Shown: piece after piece, positions 34,290 through 41,313 of the stretch
Position numbering within the stretch: position 1 is the stretch's first letter
How the letters are laid out: every line of letters begins with the position of its first letter
From: GCA-2720975 sp964467985
GTDB taxonomy: Bacteria > Planctomycetota > UBA1135 > GCA-002686595
Direction of reading: 5' to 3'
Assembly (NCBI GenBank): GCA_964467985.1
Contig: CAYXTP010000003.1
Coordinates: 248,001 to 312,000, forward strand
DNA length: 64,000 nt
Made by a program: the position numbers and the translations under genes
Notes under the pieces: model-generated
Seen by the model: the letters and a program-made list of their open reading frames with translations, nothing else
What the model was told of the DNA's origin: nothing
The model's database searches: none

Positions 34290-34837
34290 CCCTCGCCTAG
34301 AATATCCGCAGGCCACACGTCCAAGTCGCGCTGGGGATGAGGCGCGTAATGGCCGTCATTGTCGGGCAACGCGACGCCTGCCCGGTTCAACGCGGTGTAC
34401 GCGCCCAGGGCCACGGTGTTCGCCAGGTTGAGGCTGCGCACGCCGGAGCGAATGGGCACGTACACTCGTTGGAGTTCCGTTCGCTCGAGCAAGCTGGCCG
34501 GCAGTCCCTTGGTCTCGCTGCCAAAGAACAAAACGTTGTCGGGCTCAAACTGCGCTTCGAACAAAGACGTGCCCCCGCGTGCAGAAAACAACCGCGTCCG
34601 ATCTGCCAGCGGACGCTCGCCCTGTGCTTCGAGAACAGTCAGGCACTGCTCCAAGCTGGCGTGCACATGCAGGTCCACCATGGGCCAGTAGTCCAGCCCA
34701 GCCCTCTTGAGGTAGCGATCGTCCAGGGAGAACCCCAGCGGCTCGACCAGGTGCAGGGGCACGCCCAGGGCCGCGCTCAGGCGTCCGGCACAGCCGGAGT
34801 TGTGGGGAATCTCAGGGTGTACGAGCACGATGTCCAT
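34286..34837 (-). CDS. trmL: tRNA (cytidine/uridine-34 2'-O)-methyltransferase TrmL
   Basis: 183 residues from the ATG at 34837. It is a SPOUT-fold enzyme that 2'-O-methylates the wobble base of certain tRNA-Leu. Signatures are IVLVHPEIPHNSGCAGRL (family IPxNTGNIGR), LFFGSETKGLPASLL and the trefoil-knot end VYVPIRSGVRSLNLANTVALGAY. The usual NTGNI is NSGCA here, a mild substitution at the substrate end. The C-terminus is longer than in short TrmL proteins by about 20 residues. It is convergent with the glycosyltransferase gene. Confidence 0.9.
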   Translation of the reverse strand: MDIVLVHPEIPHNSGCAGRLSAALGVPLHLVEPLGFSLDDRYLKRAGLDYWPMVDLHVHASLEQCLTVLEAQGERPLADRTRLFSARGGTSLFEAQFEPDNVLFFGSETKGLPASLLERTELQRVYVPIRSGVRSLNLANTVALGAYTALNRAGVALPDNDGHYAPHPQRDLDVWPADILGEG

Positions 34838-34903
34838 GGCGGCCGATCCTACTCCCCTGCGGCCGTCCCACACCTGCGGCACAAGACACCCTCCGATGTT
34901 CGT

Positions 34904-34918
34904 GTTTTGTTAGGGTTC
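34904..34918 (+). promoter_or_regulatory. 15-nt motif shared with the dnaE2 leader (candidate SOS operator)
   Basis: The sequence gttttgttagggttc ends 4 bases before the ATG of the Y-family polymerase gene. The same 15 bases occur 22 bases before the dnaE2 start at 41277-41291. Both genes belong to error-prone polymerase families usually under SOS control, so this is a candidate LexA-type operator or shared promoter element. Function is inferred only. Confidence 0.5.
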
Positions 34919-34922
34919 ACTT

Positions 34923-36260
34923 ATGACCGCTCACCGAGACGAACGCCTGCCCCCGCGCACCCGGCGCATCCTGCACTTGGACGTGGACGCCTTTCTGGCT
35001 TCAGTGGAACAGGCCCTGCATCCCGAGCTGCGCGGCCGACCCGTGGTCGTCGGGGGCTCCCCCACCAGCCGCAACCTGGTCATGTCCTGTTCCTATGCCG
35101 CTCGCCGACGCGGAGTGCGTCCCGGCATGTTCGCTTCACAAGCAGCGCGTCACTGCCCCGAAGCCGTGTTCGTGCCCGGCGACTCCAAGGCCGCCAACCA
35201 AAAGCGTGAGGACATCGTGCGCCTTCTGTTTGAGGTTTCTCCGCGTATTCAAGTGACCTCCATCGACGACATCCTCGTGGACCTGACCGGCAGTACCCGT
35301 CTGCTGGGTTCGGCTTTTGACGTGGCCGAACGTTTGCGCTGTCGAATCTGGGATCAAACCCACATGCCCGTGACCATCGGCGTGGGAACGGGTCCCATCC
35401 TGGCGCGGCTGGCGGGCAAGTTGGGTAAACCGGGCGGGGTGGCAGAGATCCTGCCTGGTCATGAACGCGCTTTCCTTGCACGCCTGCCCGTAGGTCACTT
35501 GCCCGGTGTCGGACACAAGATCGGCCAAGCCCTCGAACGTTTTGCGATTCGTACCGTGGGCGAGTTGGCCTTGGTTTCGCGCGAGGTTCTCTTCGCCAGC
35601 TTTGGTCCCATTGGCTTGACCCTGTACGCCCGAGCCCAAGGGCAAGACAACGACCCCATACACACCTCCCATCGACTGAATTCGGCAGACGAGTTGGTAG
35701 CGCGCGCGCCTCGTTCCATCCGCCGGGACAGCACGTTCGAACCCGAAGAGAGCCGCGGCGATCGGGTGCAGGCCATGCTCCTGTACCTCGTAGAGCGCGC
35801 CAGCGCTCGCTTACGCGAACACCATCTACGGGCGGCCTCCATGGAAGTGCGCCTGTCCTATGTGGACACGCGCCCGCCCCATGTACGTGCACGGGCGGGG
35901 GCCTCGAATTCAGAGGCCCCCAGCCCCTGGCTGCACAAACGCAAACGCCTGCCCCAACCCGGTTCGGGCGCCGAAGCCCTTGGACAACACGCTCTGTTCC
36001 TACTGGCCGGCATCCCCAAGCGGCGCACCCTAGTCAAACGCGTAGGCGTCACCCTCCTGACCCTCAGTCCGGAAAGGGAGATCCAAGGTGAACTGTTCGG
36101 GTCCCACGAGCGAGACAATTGCCTGGAAGACGCCCTCGATTCTCTTCGCACGCGCCATGGATTCGGAAGCATCCTGCGTGGTTCCAGTTTGCTATTGAGC
36201 GACGAGTTCCCTACTGGACCCGACGGATTGCGCCTGCGCACACCGTCGCTCAATCAGTAA
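34923..36260 (+). CDS. Y-family DNA polymerase (DinB/ImuB-like)
   Basis: 445 residues. The palm/finger region starts RILHLDVDAFLASVEQALHPELRGRPVVVGG, with metal-binding Asp20 (and Asp22). The second catalytic site reads SIDDILVDLTGS at about residues 113-124, where DinB has SIDE: the usual Glu is Asp116. GVGTGPILARLAGKLGKPGG and the HhH-like LPVGHLPGVGHKIGQALERF follow, then a little-finger domain (VRLSYVDTRPP, KRVGVTLLTLSP). It is longer than Pol IV (about 350). It sits 6 kb from dnaE2 and shares a leader motif with it, suggesting a translesion-synthesis partnership like ImuB-DnaE2; no ImuA gene is visible. It may be a low-activity or accessory polymerase. Confidence 0.85.
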   Translation: MTAHRDERLPPRTRRILHLDVDAFLASVEQALHPELRGRPVVVGGSPTSRNLVMSCSYAARRRGVRPGMFASQAARHCPEAVFVPGDSKAANQKREDIVRLLFEVSPRIQVTSIDDILVDLTGSTRLLGSAFDVAERLRCRIWDQTHMPVTIGVGTGPILARLAGKLGKPGGVAEILPGHERAFLARLPVGHLPGVGHKIGQALERFAIRTVGELALVSREVLFASFGPIGLTLYARAQGQDNDPIHTSHRLNSADELVARAPRSIRRDSTFEPEESRGDRVQAMLLYLVERASARLREHHLRAASMEVRLSYVDTRPPHVRARAGASNSEAPSPWLHKRKRLPQPGSGAEALGQHALFLLAGIPKRRTLVKRVGVTLLTLSPEREIQGELFGSHERDNCLEDALDSLRTRHGFGSILRGSSLLLSDEFPTGPDGLRLRTPSLNQ

Positions 36261-36300
36261 AGGCTGGGGCCCAACAAACCACGACTCACCCGTTCCAGAC

Positions 36301-37833
36301 TCACTTGCAGAAATTATCGCAGGTCGCAGGATCGAGCAGTAGGGCCACCTCACTCCAGAGCCCGGCCTGGAAGGGCTGCACCACCGGGTCGTCCCACAGG
36401 AAAGGAATCCTTTCGCATGGGTCTGCGGCCAGGTCATAAAAGACCGACTGCGTGGGTGAGTTGGAGTAGTGAATCTTCCAGTTCACTCCATAGGTGGTGC
36501 TGCGGTAGACACGGTCTGGAGAGCTGCCGCCTCCATAGCAACTCCAATAGCCGTTGTTCCATTTCTCAGCATAAGAGAAGGTGCGCAAACCTGACGCGGG
36601 CCGAGCACTCATGTAGGGCCTCAAGTTGATGCCATCGATCGTGCGGTTCGGCTCGGAAACCGATGCAAGACTGCAGACGGTTGAGAACACGTCCACGACA
36701 CTGACCAGTTCCTGGCTGTGATCTCCCCATCGTTCAGAGGAGACGCCCCACCCCGCGACGACGAAGGGAACCCGGACTCCGCCTTCATAGAGAGATTCCT
36801 TCGCTTTGAGGGGATTGAAGGGAAGGCGGGCGACACGCGGCGGGGTTCCGTTGTCTCCGACAAAGAAGATCGTCGTCGTATCCCACCAGTGCAGGGAGGG
36901 ATGCACCTGAGCCGCCTGCCAATCCAGTTGATCGAGCAGGTTGCCCAAGAAATGGTCAGCTGCTTCGAGGGTCGCATCATAGGCCGCGCGTCGGGGAGTC
37001 GATCCACCGTTGACGAACGTGCACGAATCTGCAGGGGCCACGGGAGAGCAGGTGCCGTACTGCTGCGGCGGCCACTGTGGATATCCGCCGCCGGGCCCCT
37101 GTGGGGCCAAGTAACAGAACCAAGGCTCCTGAGCAGATTGAATCCACGCTTGTGCATCTAGGAAATGTTCTTCCACAAGATACGAGGACATGTCCGGCGA
37201 TTGTTCGACAAGCGTGGGACTGGACTCGACTTCCAACCACATCGGGACGCCAGCGACCGGGCAGTAGGGAACGATCACGGGGTGGAGTTGCCCCTCAAAG
37301 TGGTCAAAACCGTTCATCCAGGGGTAGCCCTCCGCCTGTGCTTGAAAGGCGTCAAGCGCCGAGGACAAGTGCCACTTGCCGAATGCGCCGCAGGTATACC
37401 GACTCCCCAGCACTTCCGGGAGCAGGAGTTCCGAGTCGCACAGATTGAACCCCGAGCCCACTTTTATCGGCTTGCCGATGCCCGTGCGAAACCCGTAGCG
37501 CCCCGTGAGCAACGCCGCGCGCGTCGCTGAGCAAGTCGGATTGGACCAGGCCTCCGTGAATGCGATGCCGTGGCGCGCGATCTCGTCCAAGGAATCCAGG
37601 CAAGGCCGCGGAGTCGGTGACTCGAAAGAACACTCCCCTGTCCAAGAGCCCGCCAGGAGTGCGTTGTACAGGCGCAGGGGATCCACGCCCACGTCATCCA
37701 GTAGCACGACCAGGATGTTGGGCGTGACCGGCGGTGGGCCCTGCTGTCCACCCTGTGCGCGGGATGTGGGCACCAGTGACGCGGCCAAGCAGGTCAAGAT
37801 GAACGAGAAACGGATTGGCCGAGGGGCAAGCAT
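36301..37833 (-). CDS. Secreted sulfatase (arylsulfatase family)
   Basis: 510 residues with a signal peptide (FSFILTCLAASLVPTSRAQ). The alkaline-phosphatase-like fold shows LVVLLDDVGVD (metal Asp46/47), the formylglycine site at Cys101 in NPTCSATRAALLTGR, FGKWHLSS, and FFVGDNGTP. The core motif is C-S-A-T-R instead of the consensus C-x-P-S-R, so recognition by the formylglycine-generating enzyme deserves checking. It would hydrolyse sulfate esters, probably of polysaccharides, outside the cytoplasm. The last 80 residues are Cys/Asp-rich. It is convergent with the polymerase gene. Confidence 0.9.
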   Translation of the reverse strand: MLAPRPIRFSFILTCLAASLVPTSRAQGGQQGPPPVTPNILVVLLDDVGVDPLRLYNALLAGSWTGECSFESPTPRPCLDSLDEIARHGIAFTEAWSNPTCSATRAALLTGRYGFRTGIGKPIKVGSGFNLCDSELLLPEVLGSRYTCGAFGKWHLSSALDAFQAQAEGYPWMNGFDHFEGQLHPVIVPYCPVAGVPMWLEVESSPTLVEQSPDMSSYLVEEHFLDAQAWIQSAQEPWFCYLAPQGPGGGYPQWPPQQYGTCSPVAPADSCTFVNGGSTPRRAAYDATLEAADHFLGNLLDQLDWQAAQVHPSLHWWDTTTIFFVGDNGTPPRVARLPFNPLKAKESLYEGGVRVPFVVAGWGVSSERWGDHSQELVSVVDVFSTVCSLASVSEPNRTIDGINLRPYMSARPASGLRTFSYAEKWNNGYWSCYGGGSSPDRVYRSTTYGVNWKIHYSNSPTQSVFYDLAADPCERIPFLWDDPVVQPFQAGLWSEVALLLDPATCDNFCK

Positions 37834-37840
37834 TGATAAT

Positions 37841-37853
37841 TTGGGACTCCCAA
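37841..37853. promoter_or_regulatory. 13-bp perfect dyad before the sulfatase start
   Basis: ttggga-c-tcccaa lies 7 bases upstream of the sulfatase ATG (37833) on the leftward strand. A partial copy (tcccaaa) occurs at 37904-37910. It could be a repressor site or a small mRNA hairpin masking the start. No matching site was found elsewhere in the window. Confidence 0.25.
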
Positions 37854-37947
37854 TTTGAGGGTACCCCCCTAGTCAGATATCAGCAAGTCTGGGCCCTCGG
37901 GGGTCCCAAAATGCGACCCCCTTAGCGCTGTGGGAGGCCACCATACA

Positions 37948-37984
37948 GCTGGCCCTCTCCAACCAGTTGGTGGGGAGGGCCAGC
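37948..37984 (-). terminator. Hairpin downstream of the selenoprotein genes
   Basis: gctggccct...agggccagc forms a long stem (about 9 perfect pairs, extended by a mismatched upper part to a small loop), 59 bases after the stop of the second selenoprotein gene. There is no clear T-run, so it is a probable but atypical terminator or mRNA 3' end. Confidence 0.5.
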
Positions 37985-38042
37985 GGTTGAGGCATGCGCA
38001 GTCAGTCCTGCGCGATGCCATTCCGAATCTGGACAGGAGGGT

Positions 38043-38390
38043 CTAGTCAGCCAACTCGGCCGTAAACCTCGTCTCGTCCATCACCTTGGCGAGGGCCTCC
38101 ATGTCGGGAGTCGCATCAGCGAGATCCACGTTGGCTGTCTTCGAATCGTAGTCAACGGTGATCTTGTCTTCGTCGACGCCAAGGCCTTTGGCAAGTGCAG
38201 ACCGCACTTGCGGGGGACAATTGACGCCTCATGTCATGCCGTCGATACTGAAGGCAACCGTCTTGGCCTTCGGAGTTACATCGGGAGTTTCCTGCGGTGT
38301 GTCGGGTCCCTCAGCGGGCGTGGTCGATTCCTCGACCGTGCACGCCACAAGGGCCAGACTCGCCAGCGCAGGCAGAATGAGTCGTTTCAT
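38043..38390 (-). CDS. Selenocysteine-containing HMA-domain lipoprotein B
   Basis: 115 residues counting one in-frame TGA (38231-38229) read as selenocysteine, Sec54. The N-terminus is a lipoprotein signal (KRLILPALASLALVAC, lipobox LVAC, Cys17), then an acidic Thr/Pro linker (about residues 18-42) and an HMA/MerP-like domain. The metal site is GMT-U-GVNC, where related C-x3-C HMA proteins have Cys in place of Sec. It is followed by PPQVRSALAKGLGVDEDKITVDY. The reading frame stays open with domain-like sequence for 61 codons after the TGA. It should sit on a membrane as a metal-binding or redox lipoprotein. Its paralogue lies 107 bases upstream on the same strand. Confidence 0.9.
38191..38211 (-). 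promoter_or_regulatory. Candidate bacterial SECIS hairpin of selenoprotein B
   Basis: In the leftward mRNA, GCAAGUGC-GGUCU-GCACUUGC is a perfect 8-bp stem with a 5-nt loop. The loop starts 25 nt after the UGA, within the range for bacterial SECIS elements. The GGUCU loop flanked by G-C pairs matches the apical loop of the E. coli fdhF SECIS. Confidence 0.85.
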
Positions 38391-38497
38391 AGTGTCTTGT
38401 CTAGAAAGGGATGGAGCCCAGTTCGGTCAAGCCGATTGGCAGCTGAAGCGCTGCCTGTTCAGCCAGGTCAGAGGTGGGCGGGGCTCCGGATCGACCA

Positions 38498-38806
38498 CTA
38501 CTTGACCTTGCCAGGGAAGCCCGCGCTGTCGAGAGCTTCCAACAGGTCGGCATTCGAACAATTGCCGTCGACTGTGACAGTGGCCGTAGCGGAAGCGAAG
38601 TCGACGTCCACAGACTGGACACCATCGACGCCCTTAAGTGCAGACCGCACTTGTGGGGGGCACCCCACGGCTCATGTCATTCCGCTGATGGCCAAGGAGA
38701 CCTCAGCGGACTCCTCGATTTGGTAGGCAGCGTCCTGGTCCGGTCCCTGGCAGGCCACCAAGGCCGTGCCGCAGAACAGGAGGGACGCCAAAAGGATGTG
38801 TCTCAT
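38498..38806 (-). CDS. Selenocysteine-containing HMA-domain lipoprotein A
   Basis: 102 residues counting one in-frame TGA (38674-38672) read as selenocysteine, Sec45. A lipoprotein signal (RHILLASLLFCGTALVAC, Cys19) is followed by a short linker and an HMA domain: VSLAISGMT-U-AVGC, PPQVRSALKGVDGVQSVDVDF, then ATATVTVDG and NADLLEALDSAGFPGKVK. The ferredoxin-like beta-alpha-beta pattern and the length after the TGA (57 codons) are complete, so the TGA is not a natural end. The gene is first of two leftward paralogues and starts 174 bases from the divergent monooxygenase gene. It likely binds a soft metal ion (for example Hg, Cu or Ag) or acts as a thiol/selenol redox site; this is inference. 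Confidence 0.9.
38636..38652 (-). promoter_or_regulatory. Candidate bacterial SECIS hairpin of selenoprotein A
   Basis: AAGUGC-GGUCU-GCACUU in the mRNA forms a 6-bp stem with the same GGUCU loop as the paralogue. The loop again begins exactly 25 nt after the UGA. The 18 bases coding QVRSAL are identical in both genes, including third positions, as expected if the RNA shape is selected. Confidence 0.82.
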
Positions 38807-38980
38807 GTGAAATTGAAGGGTCTTCGAAGTTGAGTACGAACAGATGCTGAGGGCCTCAGGGGCCCACGGCGCTTGGATCCACTGTACTCCGGCACCAGTT
38901 GGGCACGCCCACTCAATCGGTCAGGTTTTTGTCGCCCACGCCCCTGAGGGGGCCTAGGGGGCCGCTATCCTGCCCCGACC

Positions 38981-41236
38981 ATGAAAATCGCATGTATCGG
39001 TGGCGGTCCGGGAGGTCTGTACGCGTGCCTCCTGTTGAAGAAGCGTTTCCCCCAGGCCCAGATCACGCTCTACGAACGCAACGGGCCTAGCGACACGTTT
39101 GGCTGGGGCGTGGTGTTCTCGAGTGAGACTCTCTCTGGCTTCCAAGCGGTCGACGCGGAGAGTTTCGCGGCCATCGAGTCCAGCTTTGCCTACTGGGACG
39201 ACATCGACACGTACTACAGGGGTGAGGTGACGCGCTCTACGGGCCACGGCTTCTGCGGGCTCTCTCGCAAGCGACTGCTCAACATCTTTCAGGAGCGCTG
39301 CAGGGGCCTGGGCGTGGACCTGCAATTCGAGACGGAGATCCATGACGACGAAAGTCTGAGCGACGCGGACGTGATCATCGCGGCTGACGGAATCAACAGC
39401 ATGGTGCGGGAGAAGTACGCGGACCATTTTGTACCGAGTCTAGATTGGCGTCGATGCAAGTTCACCTGGTTGGGAACGAACAAGCCACTCGATGCTTTCA
39501 CATTCATCTTCAAGCAGAGTGAGTTTGGTCTATTTCAGGTTCACGCCTACCCATTCGAGGTCGGCGATGAGGGCCTCTCGACTTGGATCGTTGAATGCCA
39601 CGAAGACGTCTGGAAACGTGCTGGCCTCGACGACGTGAGTGAGGAACAAACGGTGGCATTCGTGCACGACCTGTTCGCCGAACATCTCGAGGGATACGAG
39701 CTATTCACAAACCTATCGATTTGGCGCACCTTCCCCACCGTGCGCTGCGAGAACTGGGTCAAAGACAAGGTGGCACTGCTGGGAGACGCCGTTCATACCG
39801 CGCACTTCTCCATCGGGTCGGGAACCAAGCTGGCCATGGAAGATGCCATGGCGCTCGACGAGGCCTTGGGGGAGGGGTTGGATTCCAACGGGCAAGGCGA
39901 CGTGCCGGCAGCTCTGTTGGCCTATGAAGAAGCCCGCAGGGTGGACTGCATCAAACTGCAGAAGGCCGCTCAAACCAGCTTGAAGTGGTTCGAGAACTCG
40001 GCCCGCTACATGAATCAGCATCCGCTGCAACTGACCTTCAATTTGATGACGCGCTCCAAGCGCATCACCTACAACAACCTGGCCGAGCGGGATCCCGAGC
40101 TCGTCGAACGGGTACGCGCCTGGTGGTGTGCCGAGCAGGGAGCGCCCCAGGCCAAGGCGCCGGTGTTCGCCCCCTTCGCTCTGCGCGACCTGACCCTGCC
40201 CAATCGAATGGTCGTGTCCCCCATGTGCCAGTACTCCGCTGAACAGGGCACGCCCGGGGATTGGCACTTGATGCACCTGGGGTCATGCGCTGTGGGAGGT
40301 GCAGGACTCCTGATGACGGAAGCCACGGCGGTGTGCGCCGAGGGTCGCATTTCGCACGGATGTACCGGCATCTATGCGGACGATCATGTGCAGGCTTGGC
40401 GGCGCATCACCGATTTTGTGCACGCGCACAGTGCCACCCCCATCGGCATCCAGCTCTGCCATGCGGGGCGCAAGGCTTCTTGTTCACGCCCTTGGGAGGG
40501 AGATGCACCGCTTGAGGGGCAAGACGCCTGGCCCGCACTCGGTCCCTCCGCCCAAGGCTTCGACGCTCACTGGCCGACCCCGCGTGCCATGAATCGTGAG
40601 GACATGGACGCGGTCCGTGACCAGTTCGTCGAAGCAACAAGACGCGCCCTTGAGGCCGGCTTCGACCTAGTGGAACTGCACATGGCCCACGGATACCTGC
40701 TGTCCAGTTTCCTCTCGCCCGCGGCCAATCTGCGCGAAGACGAATACGGCGGTGACATGGAAAGACGCATGCGCTTCCCACTGGAGGTCTGTCAGGCCGT
40801 TCGCGAAGTGTGGCCCGCGCACATGCCGTTGGCCGTGCGCATCTCCGCCACGGATTGGCTGGAGGAAGAAGGTCAGACAGCCGGAGACTCCGTACTCCTG
40901 GCCCGCCGTTTGGGTGAAATGGGTTGCGACCTGGTGGACGTCTCCTCGGCGGGCAACACCCCACGCTCACAACCCGACTACGGCCGCATGTATCAGGTGC
41001 CTTACGCCGAACGCATCCGGCACGAAGTCGGTGTGGCCGTGATGGCCGTGGGCGCGATCCAGGGCTGGGATCACGCCAACACAATCCTGGCCGCCGGGCG
41101 CGCGGACCTGTGCGCCTTGGCGCGTCCGCACCTATTGCAGCCGCATCTGACCCTGGAGGCAGCCGCGGAGTTCGGTCAGGACGATCAACACTGGCCCCCT
41201 CAGTACCTGGCCGCAAAACCAGCTCCCGCCAAGTAG
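38981..41236 (+). CDS. Bifunctional anthraniloyl-CoA-type monooxygenase / OYE-family reductase
   Basis: 751 residues made of two flavoenzyme domains. Residues 1-385 are an FAD monooxygenase: MKIACIGGGPGGLYACLLLKKRFP (FAD-binding), SLDWRR and VALLGDAVHTAHFSIGSGTKLAMEDAMAL. Residues about 395-740 are an old-yellow-enzyme/NADH:flavin oxidoreductase barrel: FAPFALRDLTLPNRMVVSPMCQYSAEQG, GIQLCHAGRKAS, FDLVELHMAHGYLLSSFLSP and VMAVGAIQGW. This is the layout of 2-aminobenzoyl-CoA monooxygenase/reductase and salicylyl-CoA 5-hydroxylase, which dearomatise aromatic CoA thioesters. No CoA ligase or other aromatic-degradation gene is in the window. Confidence 0.88.
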   Translation: MKIACIGGGPGGLYACLLLKKRFPQAQITLYERNGPSDTFGWGVVFSSETLSGFQAVDAESFAAIESSFAYWDDIDTYYRGEVTRSTGHGFCGLSRKRLLNIFQERCRGLGVDLQFETEIHDDESLSDADVIIAADGINSMVREKYADHFVPSLDWRRCKFTWLGTNKPLDAFTFIFKQSEFGLFQVHAYPFEVGDEGLSTWIVECHEDVWKRAGLDDVSEEQTVAFVHDLFAEHLEGYELFTNLSIWRTFPTVRCENWVKDKVALLGDAVHTAHFSIGSGTKLAMEDAMALDEALGEGLDSNGQGDVPAALLAYEEARRVDCIKLQKAAQTSLKWFENSARYMNQHPLQLTFNLMTRSKRITYNNLAERDPELVERVRAWWCAEQGAPQAKAPVFAPFALRDLTLPNRMVVSPMCQYSAEQGTPGDWHLMHLGSCAVGGAGLLMTEATAVCAEGRISHGCTGIYADDHVQAWRRITDFVHAHSATPIGIQLCHAGRKASCSRPWEGDAPLEGQDAWPALGPSAQGFDAHWPTPRAMNREDMDAVRDQFVEATRRALEAGFDLVELHMAHGYLLSSFLSPAANLREDEYGGDMERRMRFPLEVCQAVREVWPAHMPLAVRISATDWLEEEGQTAGDSVLLARRLGEMGCDLVDVSSAGNTPRSQPDYGRMYQVPYAERIRHEVGVAVMAVGAIQGWDHANTILAAGRADLCALARPHLLQPHLTLEAAAEFGQDDQHWPPQYLAAKPAPAK

Positions 41237-41271
41237 TCGGACGAACAGCTCGAGTTGGGCTGGCCACGCTA

Positions 41272-41291
41272 TTAGGGTTTTGTTAGGGTTC
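41272..41291 (+). promoter_or_regulatory. dnaE2 leader motif: two TTAGGGTT copies and the shared 15-mer
   Basis: ttagggtttt-g-ttagggttc contains two direct copies of ttagggtt 11 bases apart. Its right part (41277-41291) is the 15-mer found before the Y-family polymerase gene. It ends 22 bases before the dnaE2 ATG, where a damage-inducible operator or promoter would be expected. Confidence 0.5.
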
Positions 41292-41313
41292 GCACCCTTT
41301 CACTCCCTCCTGC

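Noticed and set aside
34898..34918. GTTC...GTTC as an alphaproteobacterial LexA box
   Set aside because: The two GTTC elements are 13 bases apart rather than 7. The shared 15-mer is the stronger signal.
38043..38806. Reading the two TGA-interrupted HMA genes as pseudogenes
   Set aside because: Both have a single TGA at the same Cys position, intact sequence on both sides, and a conserved hairpin at the same distance. Independent decay would not produce that.
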